A DNA stretch of 64,000 bases from JAIVHA01 sp965367295 (GTDB lineage Bacteria; Pseudomonadota; Gammaproteobacteria; DSM-19610), in assembly GCA_965367295.1 (NCBI GenBank), contig CBDUHN010000006.1, forward strand, positions 1 through 64,000, in the 5' to 3' direction. The position numbers were made by a program, and so were the translations under genes. Under the pieces are notes generated by a model that was given only the letters and a program-made list of their open reading frames with translations, had not been told where the DNA came from and did no database searches. Positions 1 to 8,291 of the stretch are shown in pieces. Each line of letters starts with the position of its first letter. The stretch's first letter is position 1.

Positions 1-1
1 C

Positions 2-162
2 AAAAAAAACCCCGGGTTGCAAGGGGGGGAAGCACCGGGGTTAAAACACCCGGCTTGGGGAAACCGGGTTGGAGGAATCCCGCCCAGGGGTAGTGGGCGG
101 GTGGCGCCGAAGCGCCATGGGTAAATTGGTTGTCAGTAAATCGATTGCGTGATTACGTTTCC
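2..162 (-). ncRNA. candidate small RNA downstream of polA (Spot 42/ErsA position)
   Basis: Read on the minus strand, positions 116 to 2 form four consecutive perfect stems: GGCGC-UUCG-GCGCC (116-103, a cUUCGg tetraloop), CCCGCCCA/TGGGCGGG (101-79), ACCCGG/CCGGGT (69-48) and AACCCCGG/CCGGGGTT (42-8). The last stem runs straight into eight T residues (9-2), which is an intrinsic terminator for right-to-left transcription; its loop holds a run of seven C. The short stretch between stems two and three reads ATTCCTCCA, complementary to a Shine-Dalgarno sequence. In E. coli (Spot 42) and Pseudomonas (ErsA) a small RNA occupies the same place, downstream of polA and in the same direction. The 5' end is inferred from a weak promoter at 169-197 and could be wrong. 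It might instead be only a distant polA terminator region. Confidence 0.55.
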
Positions 163-168
163 TTTTTC

Positions 169-197
169 AGTCTATTCGGTAATCAGACTCGCGCCAA
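169..197 (-). promoter_or_regulatory. possible sigma-70 promoter for the candidate small RNA
   Basis: On the minus strand TTGGCG (197-192) is followed after exactly 17 bases by TAGACT (174-169). Each hexamer matches the consensus at four of six positions. It would start RNA near 162. Confidence 0.3.
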
Positions 198-230
198 AAA
201 ACATCACCACTTCATAATTCAATGATAAGC

Positions 231-246
231 TATTTTCCGGAAAATA
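231..246. promoter_or_regulatory. perfect 16-bp palindrome TATTTTCCGGAAAATA
   Basis: The palindrome lies between the polA stop codon and the candidate small-RNA promoter. It has no following T run, so it is a poor terminator; an operator upstream of the small RNA is an alternative. No known site is recognised. Confidence 0.4.
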
Positions 247-293
247 AAAGCCCATAATTGCAAAGATAATCCTGCGATTTTGCGCCAGATCAA

Positions 294-3014
294 CTAATGG
301 GCTTCATCCCAGTTATGACCTGTCCCGATTTCGACCAGCAATGGCACCGTAAGTTCAGCTGCAGCCTGCATGGCCTGGCAAATACCTGACTTTGCGGATT
401 CGATATTGGTTTCCGCGACCTCGAATACCAACTCATCGTGTACCTGCATAATCATCCGGACGTCATCGGAGGTGGCTTTATTCCAGGCTGCCACCCGTAA
501 CATGGCCCGCTTGATGATGTCGGCGGCGGTACCCTGCATGGGGGCATTGATGGCAGTGCGTTCGGCGGCGGCACGGCGCTGGCCGTTGCGGGCGTTGATC
601 TCCGGCAGGTAGAGACGGCGACCGAATACAGTTTCCACATATCCCTGCTCCTTTGCCTGGGCGCGGGTGTTGTCCATGTAGGCCTTCACACCGGGATAGC
701 GCTCGAAATAGAGATTCACATAATCCTGGGCCGCGCCCCTGTCGATGCCGAGCTGCTTGGCCAGGCCAAAGGCGGACATGCCGTAGATGAGGCCGAAGTT
801 GATGGCCTTGGCGGAACGCCGTTGATCGGTGGTGACCTGTTCCGGCGCCACGCCGAACACCTCGGCGGCGGTGGCGCGGTGCACATCGGCGCCGCTGGAA
901 AAGGCCGCGAGCAGGCCGGCGTCCTGGGACAGGTGGGCCATGATGCGCAGTTCGATCTGGGAATAGTCGGCGGCCAGGATGCGGTAGCCGGCGGGGGCGA
1001 TGAAGGCCTGGCGGATACGACGGCCTTCCCGGGTGCGAATGGGGATGTTCTGCAGGTTCGGGTCCGAGGAGGACAACCGGCCGGTGGCCGCCACCGCCTG
1101 ATGGTAAGAGGTGTGCACCCGGCCGGTATCCGGATTGATCTGTTCCGGCAGCTTGTCGGTATAGGTGGACTTGAGCTTGCTCAGGGAGCGGTGTTCCAGG
1201 ATCAGCTGCGGCAATGTGTGGCCGAGATCGGCGAGTTCCTGCAACACGTTTTCCGCCGTCGAGGGCGCGCCCTTGGGGGTCTTGGCCAGTATCGGCAGTT
1301 CCAGTTTGTCGTACAGAATCTCCTGGATCTGTTTCGGGGAGCCGAGGTTGAAGGGCTGGCCGGCGGCGGTGTGGGCATCGGATTCGATTTCCTGCATGCG
1401 TTTGGCCAGCTCGGTGCTCTGCTGCATAAGCAGTTTGCGATCCACCAGTACCCCGGTCTGTTCCATGGTGGCGAGGATCGGGATCAGCGGGATCTCGATA
1501 TCCTGCAGGATGCTGCGCAAACCGTCCTGCTGTTGCAGTCGCGGCCACAGGGTCTGGTGCAGGCGCAGGGTGATATCGGCATCCTCCGCGGCGTAGGGCG
1601 CGGCGTCCTCGATGGCGACCTGGTTGAAGGTCAGCTGTTTGGCGCCCTTGCCGGCCACGTCCTCGAAATGAATGGTTTTGTGGTCGAGGTATTTCTGCGC
1701 CAGGGAATCCATGTCGTGGCGGGTGGCGGTGCTGTCCAGTACATAGGATTCCAGCATGGTATCGAAGGCGATGCCCTGCAGGGCAATGCCGTGATTGGCA
1801 AGCACATTGAGGTCATATTTCAGGTGCTGGCCGACCTTGGCACGCTGCGGGTCCTCCAGCAGTGGTTTGAGTTGTGCCAGCACCTGATCGCGATCGAGCT
1901 GATCGGGGGCGCCGGGATAATCGTGGGCGAGTGGCACATAGGCGGCACTGCCGGCCTTCACGGCAAAGGATACCCCGACGATGCGCGCTTCCATGTACCG
2001 CAGGCTGGTGGTCTCGGTGTCGAAGGCGAATAACTCGGCACTGCGGAGCCGGCCGAGCCAATCATCCAGTTGCGCCTGGGTGAGCAGGGTGTCGCAGTTG
2101 GTGGTGACGGGTGCAGGCGCAGTGGATGCGGCGGTGGGTGCCGGCGCGCCTTGCGGTGTATCGCCGTCCAGCTGGCGCAGCCAGGTGTTGAACTCCAGCC
2201 GTTGATACCACTCGCGCAGGGCATCCTGGTCGGCGGGCTGCAGCTGCAGGCTGTCGGGAGTGGAGTCTAGCGATACATCGCACTTGATGGTGGCGAGCTG
2301 ACGTGACAGGGCCAGGGTATCGAGGCTGTCACGCAGGTATTCGCCGACCTTGCCCTTGATCTCCCCGGCATGGGCGATGATCTCGTCCAGCGAACCGTAT
2401 TCGTTGAGCCACTTGGCGGCCGTTTTGGGCCCCACCTTGGGGACACCAGGGATGTTGTCGGAGGTGTCACCCACCAGGGCCAGGTAATCGATGATGCGTT
2501 CCGGCGGCACACCGAATTTTTCCACCACGCCATCCGGGTTCATGGTGGTGTTGCTCATGGTGTTGATCAGCGTGACGTGGTCGTCCACCAGCTGGGCCAT
2601 ATCCTTGTCGCCGGTGGAAATGACCGTATGCATGCCCTGCTGCGCGGCCTGGGTGGCCAGGGTGCCGATCACGTCATCGGCCTCCACGCCGGACACCTGC
2701 AGCAGGGGCAGGCCCATGGCTCGCACCAGGGCATGCAGTGGTTCGATCTGGGCGCGCAGCTCGTCGGGCATGGGCGGGCGATGGGCCTTGTATTCGGCGA
2801 ACAGTTCGTCGCGGAAGGTCTTGCCCTTGGCGTCGAATACCACCGCGATTCGATCCGGCGTATAGTCCTGCACCAGTTTGCGCAGCATATTCGCTACGCC
2901 GTACACCGCGCCGGTGGGCTCGCCCCGGGAGTTGGTCAGCGGTGGCAGGGCATGGAAGGCGCGGTACAGGTAGGAGGATCCGTCCACCAGAATGAAGGGC
3001 TTGGGCTCGGACAT
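294..3014 (-). CDS. polA: DNA polymerase I
   Basis: Full-length 906-residue PolA, which fills gaps and removes primers during repair and lagging-strand synthesis. The N-terminal third is the 5'-3' flap exonuclease domain (begins FILVDGSSYLYRAFHAL). The proofreading domain keeps the FDTETTSL ExoI motif near residue 330, so 3'-5' exonuclease activity is expected. The polymerase domain carries motif A (DYSQIELRIMAHLS), the O-helix (RRSAKAINFGLIYG) and motif C (MQVHDELVFEV). A Pro/Ala-rich linker near residues 285-305 separates the first two domains. The gene is divergent from the LOG-family gene at 3168, with about 150 bp between them for both promoters. Confidence 0.97.
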   Translation of the reverse strand: MSEPKPFILVDGSSYLYRAFHALPPLTNSRGEPTGAVYGVANMLRKLVQDYTPDRIAVVFDAKGKTFRDELFAEYKAHRPPMPDELRAQIEPLHALVRAMGLPLLQVSGVEADDVIGTLATQAAQQGMHTVISTGDKDMAQLVDDHVTLINTMSNTTMNPDGVVEKFGVPPERIIDYLALVGDTSDNIPGVPKVGPKTAAKWLNEYGSLDEIIAHAGEIKGKVGEYLRDSLDTLALSRQLATIKCDVSLDSTPDSLQLQPADQDALREWYQRLEFNTWLRQLDGDTPQGAPAPTAASTAPAPVTTNCDTLLTQAQLDDWLGRLRSAELFAFDTETTSLRYMEARIVGVSFAVKAGSAAYVPLAHDYPGAPDQLDRDQVLAQLKPLLEDPQRAKVGQHLKYDLNVLANHGIALQGIAFDTMLESYVLDSTATRHDMDSLAQKYLDHKTIHFEDVAGKGAKQLTFNQVAIEDAAPYAAEDADITLRLHQTLWPRLQQQDGLRSILQDIEIPLIPILATMEQTGVLVDRKLLMQQSTELAKRMQEIESDAHTAAGQPFNLGSPKQIQEILYDKLELPILAKTPKGAPSTAENVLQELADLGHTLPQLILEHRSLSKLKSTYTDKLPEQINPDTGRVHTSYHQAVAATGRLSSSDPNLQNIPIRTREGRRIRQAFIAPAGYRILAADYSQIELRIMAHLSQDAGLLAAFSSGADVHRATAAEVFGVAPEQVTTDQRRSAKAINFGLIYGMSAFGLAKQLGIDRGAAQDYVNLYFERYPGVKAYMDNTRAQAKEQGYVETVFGRRLYLPEINARNGQRRAAAERTAINAPMQGTAADIIKRAMLRVAAWNKATSDDVRMIMQVHDELVFEVAETNIESAKSGICQAMQAAAELTVPLLVEIGTGHNWDEAH

Positions 3015-3167
3015 GACGCGGGTGGTACCTCGTGGCGGCTGCAGTCGGGGCGATGGGGCGTCATGGTATCATCTTGCTGAGCAAGCGGCGGCACGCAAAT
3101 TGCGAGTGTGTACAACGTGACGGTTTTATAACGCATGCCCCGAGAGGGCCAGGCAGGACAATACAGA

Positions 3168-3893
3168 ATGGATGACGAGAATACCCTGGTGCGGCGCGGC
3201 ATGGTGCCCATCAATGATACCCAGTTGACCCGGGAATCCTGGAAGATCTTCCAGATCATGGCGGAATTCGTTGAGGGCTTTGAACGCCTGGCGCGCATCA
3301 AGCCCTCGGTGAGTATCTTCGGCTCGGCACGTACCGCCAAGGACCATCCCTATTATCTGCTGGCCGAGGAAATCGCCCGCCAGCTTTCCGACGCCGGTTT
3401 TTCCGTAGTCAGTGGCGGCGGCCCCGGTATCATGGAGGCAGCCAACAAGGGCTGTTACGGCGGCAAATCACCCAGCATCGGCCTCAACATCATGCTGCCC
3501 CATGAGCAGTCCGGCAACGAATACCAGGACATCGCCCTGAACTTCCGTCACTTCTTTTCGCGCAAGGTGATGTTCGTGAAATATGCCTCGGCCTACGTGG
3601 TGCTGCCCGGCGGTTTCGGTACCCTGGATGAGCTGGCGGAGATCCTCACCCTGGTGCAGACCGGCAAGACCCGGCGGATCCCCATCATCCTGGTGGGCAC
3701 GAAGTTCTGGACCGGCCTGCTGGACTGGTTCCGCACCACCCTGGTGGAGGAGGCGACCATCTCGGCCGAAGACCTGAACCTGTTTCAGCTACTGGACGAC
3801 CCGAAGGAAGTCGTGGATGCTATCTTCCATCATTATGAACATCGCGGCTTCGAGCCTTCCGCCCGGGAGCGCGAACTGCTGCTCGAACTCTGA
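3168..3893 (+). CDS. LOG-family protein (TIGR00730, nucleotide 5'-monophosphate phosphoribohydrolase-like)
   Basis: This 241-residue protein carries the two LOG signatures, GGGPGIMEAANKG and PGGFGTLDEL, which form the nucleotide and phosphate pocket. Family members cleave the N-glycosidic bond of (cytokinin-type) nucleoside monophosphates, giving base plus ribose 5-phosphate; the bacterial substrate here is unknown. I chose the ATG at 3168 because an AGGCAGGA stretch lies just upstream; an in-frame ATG at 3135 adds 11 residues but has no ribosome binding site. The DUF2782 gene follows after 15 bases, so the two are probably co-transcribed. The extended C-terminal part is typical of the larger proteobacterial LOG subgroup. 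Confidence 0.88.
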   Translation: MDDENTLVRRGMVPINDTQLTRESWKIFQIMAEFVEGFERLARIKPSVSIFGSARTAKDHPYYLLAEEIARQLSDAGFSVVSGGGPGIMEAANKGCYGGKSPSIGLNIMLPHEQSGNEYQDIALNFRHFFSRKVMFVKYASAYVVLPGGFGTLDELAEILTLVQTGKTRRIPIILVGTKFWTGLLDWFRTTLVEEATISAEDLNLFQLLDDPKEVVDAIFHHYEHRGFEPSARERELLLEL

Positions 3894-3908
3894 TAACAAG
3901 GACCTGTC

Positions 3909-4232
3909 ATGCGCGTTGCCCTGCTAGCCCTCAGTTTGACCGCCACCCTGGCCGTGGCGGAAACCGCACCGGAGCTGCCGGACCTTACCCCGCCCCCGGT
4001 CCCGACGGGGGCTCCGGAGGATATGGAGCCGCAAGTCACCATCCAGCAGCGTGGTAAGGAGCGGGTGGAGGAATACAGTATCAATGGCCAGGTCTATATG
4101 GTGAAGGTGATCCCCGCCAAGGGTGTGCCCTACTACCTGATCGATGCCGATGGTGACGGTGAGCTGGAATCCCGGCGCGGCGAACTGGACCCCAGGCTGC
4201 TGGTGCCGAGCTGGACCATCTTCCGCTGGTGA
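3909..4232 (+). CDS. DUF2782 domain-containing small periplasmic protein
   Basis: A 107-residue protein with an N-terminal signal peptide (cleavage likely after AVA near residue 17), a Pro-rich stretch and then a compact domain with the pattern VEEYSINGQVYMVKV followed by YYLIDADGDGELESR and a C-terminal SWTIFRW. This is the DUF2782 pattern, a family regularly found beside polA in gammaproteobacteria. No function is known. The acidic DADGDGE stretch looks like a possible cation-binding loop, which is inference only. It is followed at once by a strong hairpin at 4238. Confidence 0.85.
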   Translation: MRVALLALSLTATLAVAETAPELPDLTPPPVPTGAPEDMEPQVTIQQRGKERVEEYSINGQVYMVKVIPAKGVPYYLIDADGDGELESRRGELDPRLLVPSWTIFRW

Positions 4233-4237
4233 GGTCT

Positions 4238-4267
4238 CTGTAGGTGCGAATTCATTCGCACCTACAG
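4238..4267. repeat. REP-like hairpin (GTAG-type), copy 1
   Basis: Perfect 13-bp stem, CTGTAGGTGCGAA / TTCGCACCTACAG, with a TTCA loop, followed by a six-T run six bases later. It could double as the terminator of the LOG-DUF2782 unit. Related hairpins lie at 8252, 12563 and 63531. Confidence 0.7.
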
Positions 4268-4334
4268 GGGCATTTTTTCCGTCCATCTGTGGCCCATGAA
4301 ATCGTGATGTCCGGGATTCCACATAACAACCTCC

Positions 4335-4340
4335 TATAAT
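4335..4340 (+). promoter_or_regulatory. perfect -10 box TATAAT upstream of dctQ
   Basis: TATAAT lies only nine bases before the dctQ start codon, with no convincing -35 element at 16-18 bases and no ribosome binding site between. If it is used, the transcript would be almost leaderless. Confidence 0.3.
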
Positions 4341-4349
4341 GCCCAACCC

Positions 4350-4871
4350 ATGAACCCCCGCCCGCTGCTCACGCTCGCAGATCGCATCGACACCTTCTCG
4401 GAATGGACCGGCCGCATCGTCTCCTGGCTGACGCTGGGGATCGTGTTGTTCACTTTTGCCGTGGTGTTGCTGCGTTATGCCTTCAACCTGGGCTGGATCG
4501 CCATGCAGGAATCGGTGCTCTACCTGCATGCGGTAGTGTTTCTGCTCGGTGCGGCCTACACCCTGAAGCAGGATGGCCATGTGCGGGTGGACATCTTCTA
4601 CCGCGGCATGTCGCCTGTGGCGAAGGCCTGGGTGGATCTGTTCGGCGCCACATTGTTGTTGTTGCCGGTGTGCGTGTTCATCTTCTGGTCCAGCTGGGAC
4701 TATGTGGGCAATGCCTGGTCCCTGCAGGAAGGTTCCCGCGAGGCGGGCGGCCTGCCCTGGGTGTATGTACTGAAAACCGCCATCCCGGCCATGGCGGTGT
4801 TGCTGATCCTGCAGGGGGTTTCGCAGGTGCTGCGCAGTCTCGCGGTGCTGCTGGGTGAGGAGGTGGCATGA
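4350..4871 (+). CDS. dctQ: TRAP transporter small permease, DctQ family
   Basis: A 173-residue integral membrane protein with four predicted helices (roughly residues 25-45, 55-75, 95-118 and 140-160), the standard size and fold of the small membrane subunit of tripartite ATP-independent periplasmic transporters. It pairs with the large permease DctM, whose ATG (4868) overlaps this stop codon in an ATGA junction. Together with a periplasmic binding protein they use the sodium gradient to import organic acids. The likely binding protein is encoded separately at 8292-9404 on the other strand. Confidence 0.9.
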   Translation: MNPRPLLTLADRIDTFSEWTGRIVSWLTLGIVLFTFAVVLLRYAFNLGWIAMQESVLYLHAVVFLLGAAYTLKQDGHVRVDIFYRGMSPVAKAWVDLFGATLLLLPVCVFIFWSSWDYVGNAWSLQEGSREAGGLPWVYVLKTAIPAMAVLLILQGVSQVLRSLAVLLGEEVA

Positions 4872-6250
4872 GCGAATTCCTGCCACTGCTGATGTTCCTG
4901 GTCGTCTGCCTGTTATTGCTGGCGGGATATCCGGTGGCGTTCACCCTGGCCGGCACAGCGCTGGCCTTCGGCTATGGCGCCTATAGTTTTGGCGCCTTCG
5001 ACCCGGTATTCCTCGAAGCCCTGCCCAACCGCCTGTACGGCATCATGACCAATGAAACCCTGGTGGCGGTGCCGCTGTTCGTATTCATGGGGGTGATGCT
5101 GGAGCGCTCGCGGGTGGCGGAAAACCTGCTCGAAACCATGGCGGCGCTGTTCGGTTCACTGCGCGGCGGGCTGGGCATATCCGTCATGCTGGTGGGCATG
5201 CTGCTGGCGGCCAGCACCGGCATCGTCGGCGCCACGGTGGTGACCATGGGCCTGCTGTCACTGCCCACCATGCTGCGGTACGGCTATGACCCGAAGATCG
5301 CCACCGGTGCCATCTGTGCCTCGGGCACCCTGGGGCAGATCATTCCGCCATCCATCGTGCTGGTGTTGCTGGGCGATGTGCTGTCCTCGGCCTATCAGCA
5401 GGCGCAACTGGATATGGGCATCTTCTCGCCGGAAACGGTATCGGTGGGAGACCTGTTCGCCGGAGCGTTGATTCCCGGTCTGCTGCTGGTGGGCATGTAT
5501 ATTGTCTACCTGATCGTGGTGGCGGTGCTGCGGCCGCATGCCATGCCTTCGGTGGTGGTGCCCGGCGAGGAAAAACGTCATGCCACCCTGTTTCATGCAC
5601 TGGCGGCGCTGCTGCCACCGCTGCTGCTGATCTTCGCTGTGCTGGGTTCCATCATGGGTGGCCTGGCAACCCCGACCGAAGCCGCCTCGGTGGGCGCCGT
5701 GGGGGCGATGGCGCTGGCGGCCTACCAGCGCCAGCTCAACCTTGTCATGCTACGCGAGGTGATGCGCGGCACCACCCGCGTCACCAGCATGGTGTTCATG
5801 ATCTTCATCGGTGCCGCCGTGTTCTCGCTGGCGTTTCGCGGCTTCGGCGGCGATGAGCTGGTGGAGGAACTGCTAACCGGTCTACCGGGCGGTGTGTTCG
5901 GCGCCATGCTGGTGGTGATGCTGGTGATGTTCCTGCTCGGCTTCGTACTCGACTTCATCGAGATCACCTTCGTGGTGGTGCCCATCGTCGGCCCGGTGCT
6001 GCTGGCCATGGGCCTCGATCCGGTCTGGCTCGGTATCATGATCGCCATCAACCTGCAGACCTCCTTCCTGACGCCACCGTTTGGTTTTGCACTATTCTAC
6101 CTGCGCGGTGTGGCACCGGTGGAAATCACCACCACGCAGATCTATCGCGGCGTGATGCCCTTCATCGGTATTCAGCTGCTGATGCTGGGCCTGCTGGCCT
6201 TCTGGCCGGCGCTGGCCACCTGGTTGCCGACCGTGGTGTATGCCGACTAG
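4868..6250 (+). CDS. dctM: TRAP transporter large permease, DctM family
   Basis: A 460-residue, very hydrophobic protein with about twelve membrane helices, the substrate-translocating subunit of a TRAP transporter. Typical DctM features are ASGTLGQIIPPSIVLVLLGDVL near residue 150, the Na+-coupling-type loop LATPTEAASVGAVGA near residue 265 and LQTSFLTPPFGFALFYLRGVAP near residue 400. Start overlaps dctQ, so translation is coupled. The related binding protein with TakP-like sequence at 8292-9404 suggests a 2-oxo acid substrate, which is inference. Confidence 0.93.
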   Translation: MSEFLPLLMFLVVCLLLLAGYPVAFTLAGTALAFGYGAYSFGAFDPVFLEALPNRLYGIMTNETLVAVPLFVFMGVMLERSRVAENLLETMAALFGSLRGGLGISVMLVGMLLAASTGIVGATVVTMGLLSLPTMLRYGYDPKIATGAICASGTLGQIIPPSIVLVLLGDVLSSAYQQAQLDMGIFSPETVSVGDLFAGALIPGLLLVGMYIVYLIVVAVLRPHAMPSVVVPGEEKRHATLFHALAALLPPLLLIFAVLGSIMGGLATPTEAASVGAVGAMALAAYQRQLNLVMLREVMRGTTRVTSMVFMIFIGAAVFSLAFRGFGGDELVEELLTGLPGGVFGAMLVVMLVMFLLGFVLDFIEITFVVVPIVGPVLLAMGLDPVWLGIMIAINLQTSFLTPPFGFALFYLRGVAPVEITTTQIYRGVMPFIGIQLLMLGLLAFWPALATWLPTVVYAD

Positions 6251-6363
6251 CCATGTCTGGTGGTACCCACGCGCCAGGCATTTTTCACTCCTGAGAATAA
6301 GAACATGGATCGCCATCGCGTTTGCTAGAATGATGCGGGCCTCCCCAATCAAGAAGCATCATC

Positions 6364-7662
6364 ATGAATGCGTTATGGGTACTGATTTTCCTCATCGTGC
6401 TTTCCGGACTCTTCGCGCTGGCCGAAATGGCGCTGGCCTCCTCGCAACGTGCCAGGCTTGCCCAGATGGCAGAGGAGGGGCACAAGGGAGCCTTTACCGC
6501 CATTACCATCAAGGATCATCCCAGTCGTTTGCTGGCGGCGACCCAGACTGGTATCACCGCCGCCGCCCTGTTGATGGGGATTTACGGTGAATCGGCCCTG
6601 TCCGCAGCCATCGAAACGGCCATCGCCACTGCCCTCCCGATGCTGGCCGAGTGGCGTGGGGGAATTTCGCTGGCCATCACCATCGTCATTGTGACCGCGG
6701 TTTCCATTGTGCTGGGTGAGATCGTGCCCAAGCGCATCGCCATTGCGCAGCCGGAACGGGTTGCAGCCCTGTGCGCCCCCTACATGGCATTTTTCATCCG
6801 TGTACTGTCTCCGGCCATCCATTTGCTTTCCTGGTCCGCCGACCGGGTGCTGGCGATCCTGCCGGTGCGTTCGGCGCCGGCCGTTACCAGCGTGGATGAC
6901 ATCCTCGCCTTTGTGGACGAGGGCTTCAAGGCGGGCGCCATTGCTCATGAGGAAAGCCACCTGCTGGGTAACGTATTGCGGCTGGAAGACCGCCGCATTG
7001 CCTCCATCATGACCCCTGCGGCCGATGTGGCCTGCCTGGACCTGCTCGCCCCGCGTGAGCAGAACCTCCAGGTGCTGCAGAACGCGCCCCATTCGCAATT
7101 GCCGGTCTGCAAGCGTGACCTGCAACAGGTGATCGGTGTCGCCGAGAGCCACGATATTCTGCAGGCGGCCATCGAGGGTGATGTGGACTTCGCCGAGATC
7201 CCCCTCGGTACGCCGCTCTTCGTGCCCGGCACGCTCACCCTGATCGACCTGCTGCGAACCCTGCGCCAGCAGAAAACCACCTTCGCCTTCGTGGTCAGCG
7301 AATTCGGTGTCACCGAAGGCATCGTCACCCTGGACGACCTGATGCTGTCGCTGGTGGGCGAGATGATGCCCCTTGCCAACACCCCGGAAGAAACCCTCGC
7401 GGTCTGCCGGCCCGATGGTTCCTGGCTGCTGGACGGCTTACTATCGATCGATGAAATGAAAGACAAGCTGGAGATTCGCGCCGTCCCCCACGAAGAGTTG
7501 GGGAACTTCCATACAGTGGGCGGTTTCGTGCTTGCTTCTTTTGGTCGTATTCCGCGCAAGGCCGAACAGTTCAGCTGCTGTGGCTGGGAGTTCGAGGTGG
7601 TCGACGTGGACCGGAACCGGGTGGACCAGGTGCTGGCGGTCCGGCGCGGCGAGGCCCCGTAA
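6364..7662 (+). CDS. CNNM/CorC-type HlyC family membrane protein (DUF21-CBS-CorC_HlyC)
   Basis: A 432-residue protein with the classic order: DUF21 membrane domain with about four helices (residues 1-185), a CBS pair (about 205-325, containing the degenerate VASHDI- and FVVSEFGVTEGIVTLDDL-type segments) and a C-terminal CorC_HlyC domain (about 345-430). Relatives are CNNM/CorB magnesium transporters or efflux regulators; older annotations call them hemolysins, without direct support. It lies alone between dctM and the DUF2199 gene with about 110 and 75 bp on either side. An AAGAAG stretch about ten bases before the ATG is the only weak ribosome binding site. Confidence 0.85.
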   Translation: MNALWVLIFLIVLSGLFALAEMALASSQRARLAQMAEEGHKGAFTAITIKDHPSRLLAATQTGITAAALLMGIYGESALSAAIETAIATALPMLAEWRGGISLAITIVIVTAVSIVLGEIVPKRIAIAQPERVAALCAPYMAFFIRVLSPAIHLLSWSADRVLAILPVRSAPAVTSVDDILAFVDEGFKAGAIAHEESHLLGNVLRLEDRRIASIMTPAADVACLDLLAPREQNLQVLQNAPHSQLPVCKRDLQQVIGVAESHDILQAAIEGDVDFAEIPLGTPLFVPGTLTLIDLLRTLRQQKTTFAFVVSEFGVTEGIVTLDDLMLSLVGEMMPLANTPEETLAVCRPDGSWLLDGLLSIDEMKDKLEIRAVPHEELGNFHTVGGFVLASFGRIPRKAEQFSCCGWEFEVVDVDRNRVDQVLAVRRGEAP

Positions 7663-7736
7663 AGAGAACCGGGGATGTGCCTTACGAGCGGCCTGTTTTC
7701 CGCCTATCCACAATCATGTCACTGGGTGAATGATCT

Positions 7737-8234
7737 ATGAGCGAATATATCTGTCCTCACTGCGGGAAGTCACACGAAGGTGATCCGACGGACTGGGGCT
7801 GGGTGCTGCCCGACGATGTCTGGGCGATTCCCGAGGAGCAGCGCAATGAACTGGCGCAGTTCAGCGAAGACCTGTGCCTGTTTGACGGGCGCTATTTTAT
7901 TCGCTGCGTACTGCCCTTGCCGTTCAAGGATCGGGATGGCTACTTCGGCTGGGGGGTGTGGGCCGAAGTGGAGCAGGCGGGGTTCGCCGATTACCTTAAA
8001 GTCTACGAGATCGATGGTTCCGATGAGCCGCGTATTTTCGGGCTGCTCGCCAACGAGATGCCGGGGTATGACAACCCGTCATCCTGTGTGGTGGAGCTTC
8101 AGTTTGGGCCGAGTGATCAACGGCCGGTGGTTTTGTTTCCGGAAGGAACCTCAACCAAGCTGGCATCGGAACAGCGGCTTGGTATCGGTGCGCAGCGGTA
8201 CCATGAAATACTGGACACGATTGGCGCTGATTAG
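7737..8234 (+). CDS. DUF2199 domain-containing protein
   Basis: A 165-residue soluble protein that begins with CPHCGKSH, half of a zinc-ribbon-like knuckle, followed by a WGWVLPDDVWAIP stretch and an acidic, aromatic-rich domain typical of DUF2199. The family is widespread, often in immunity or toxin-associated positions, but no activity is established and nothing here points to one. No partner gene is apparent: the neighbours are a CNNM-like gene upstream and a convergent TRAP binding protein downstream, separated by a REP-like hairpin. Confidence 0.78.
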   Translation: MSEYICPHCGKSHEGDPTDWGWVLPDDVWAIPEEQRNELAQFSEDLCLFDGRYFIRCVLPLPFKDRDGYFGWGVWAEVEQAGFADYLKVYEIDGSDEPRIFGLLANEMPGYDNPSSCVVELQFGPSDQRPVVLFPEGTSTKLASEQRLGIGAQRYHEILDTIGAD

Positions 8235-8251
8235 CTCAATGATCCATCCTG

Positions 8252-8275
8252 CAGGCCCGAATTCATTCGGGCCTG
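8252..8275. repeat. REP-like hairpin, variant copy 2
   Basis: Perfect 10-bp stem CAGGCCCGAA / TTCGGGCCTG with a TTCA loop, between convergent genes. It shares the CGAA-TTCA-TTCG core with the hairpin at 4238 but has different outer bases, as if base-paired changes had kept the stem. It may terminate one or both neighbouring genes. Confidence 0.65.
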
Positions 8276-8291
8276 TAAAAGCCGGCCACAA

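Noticed and set aside
822..2033. Long plus-strand frame inside polA
   Set aside because: It is antisense to a complete, well-conserved polA gene, has a Gly/His/Gln-rich shadow composition, and no recognisable domain.
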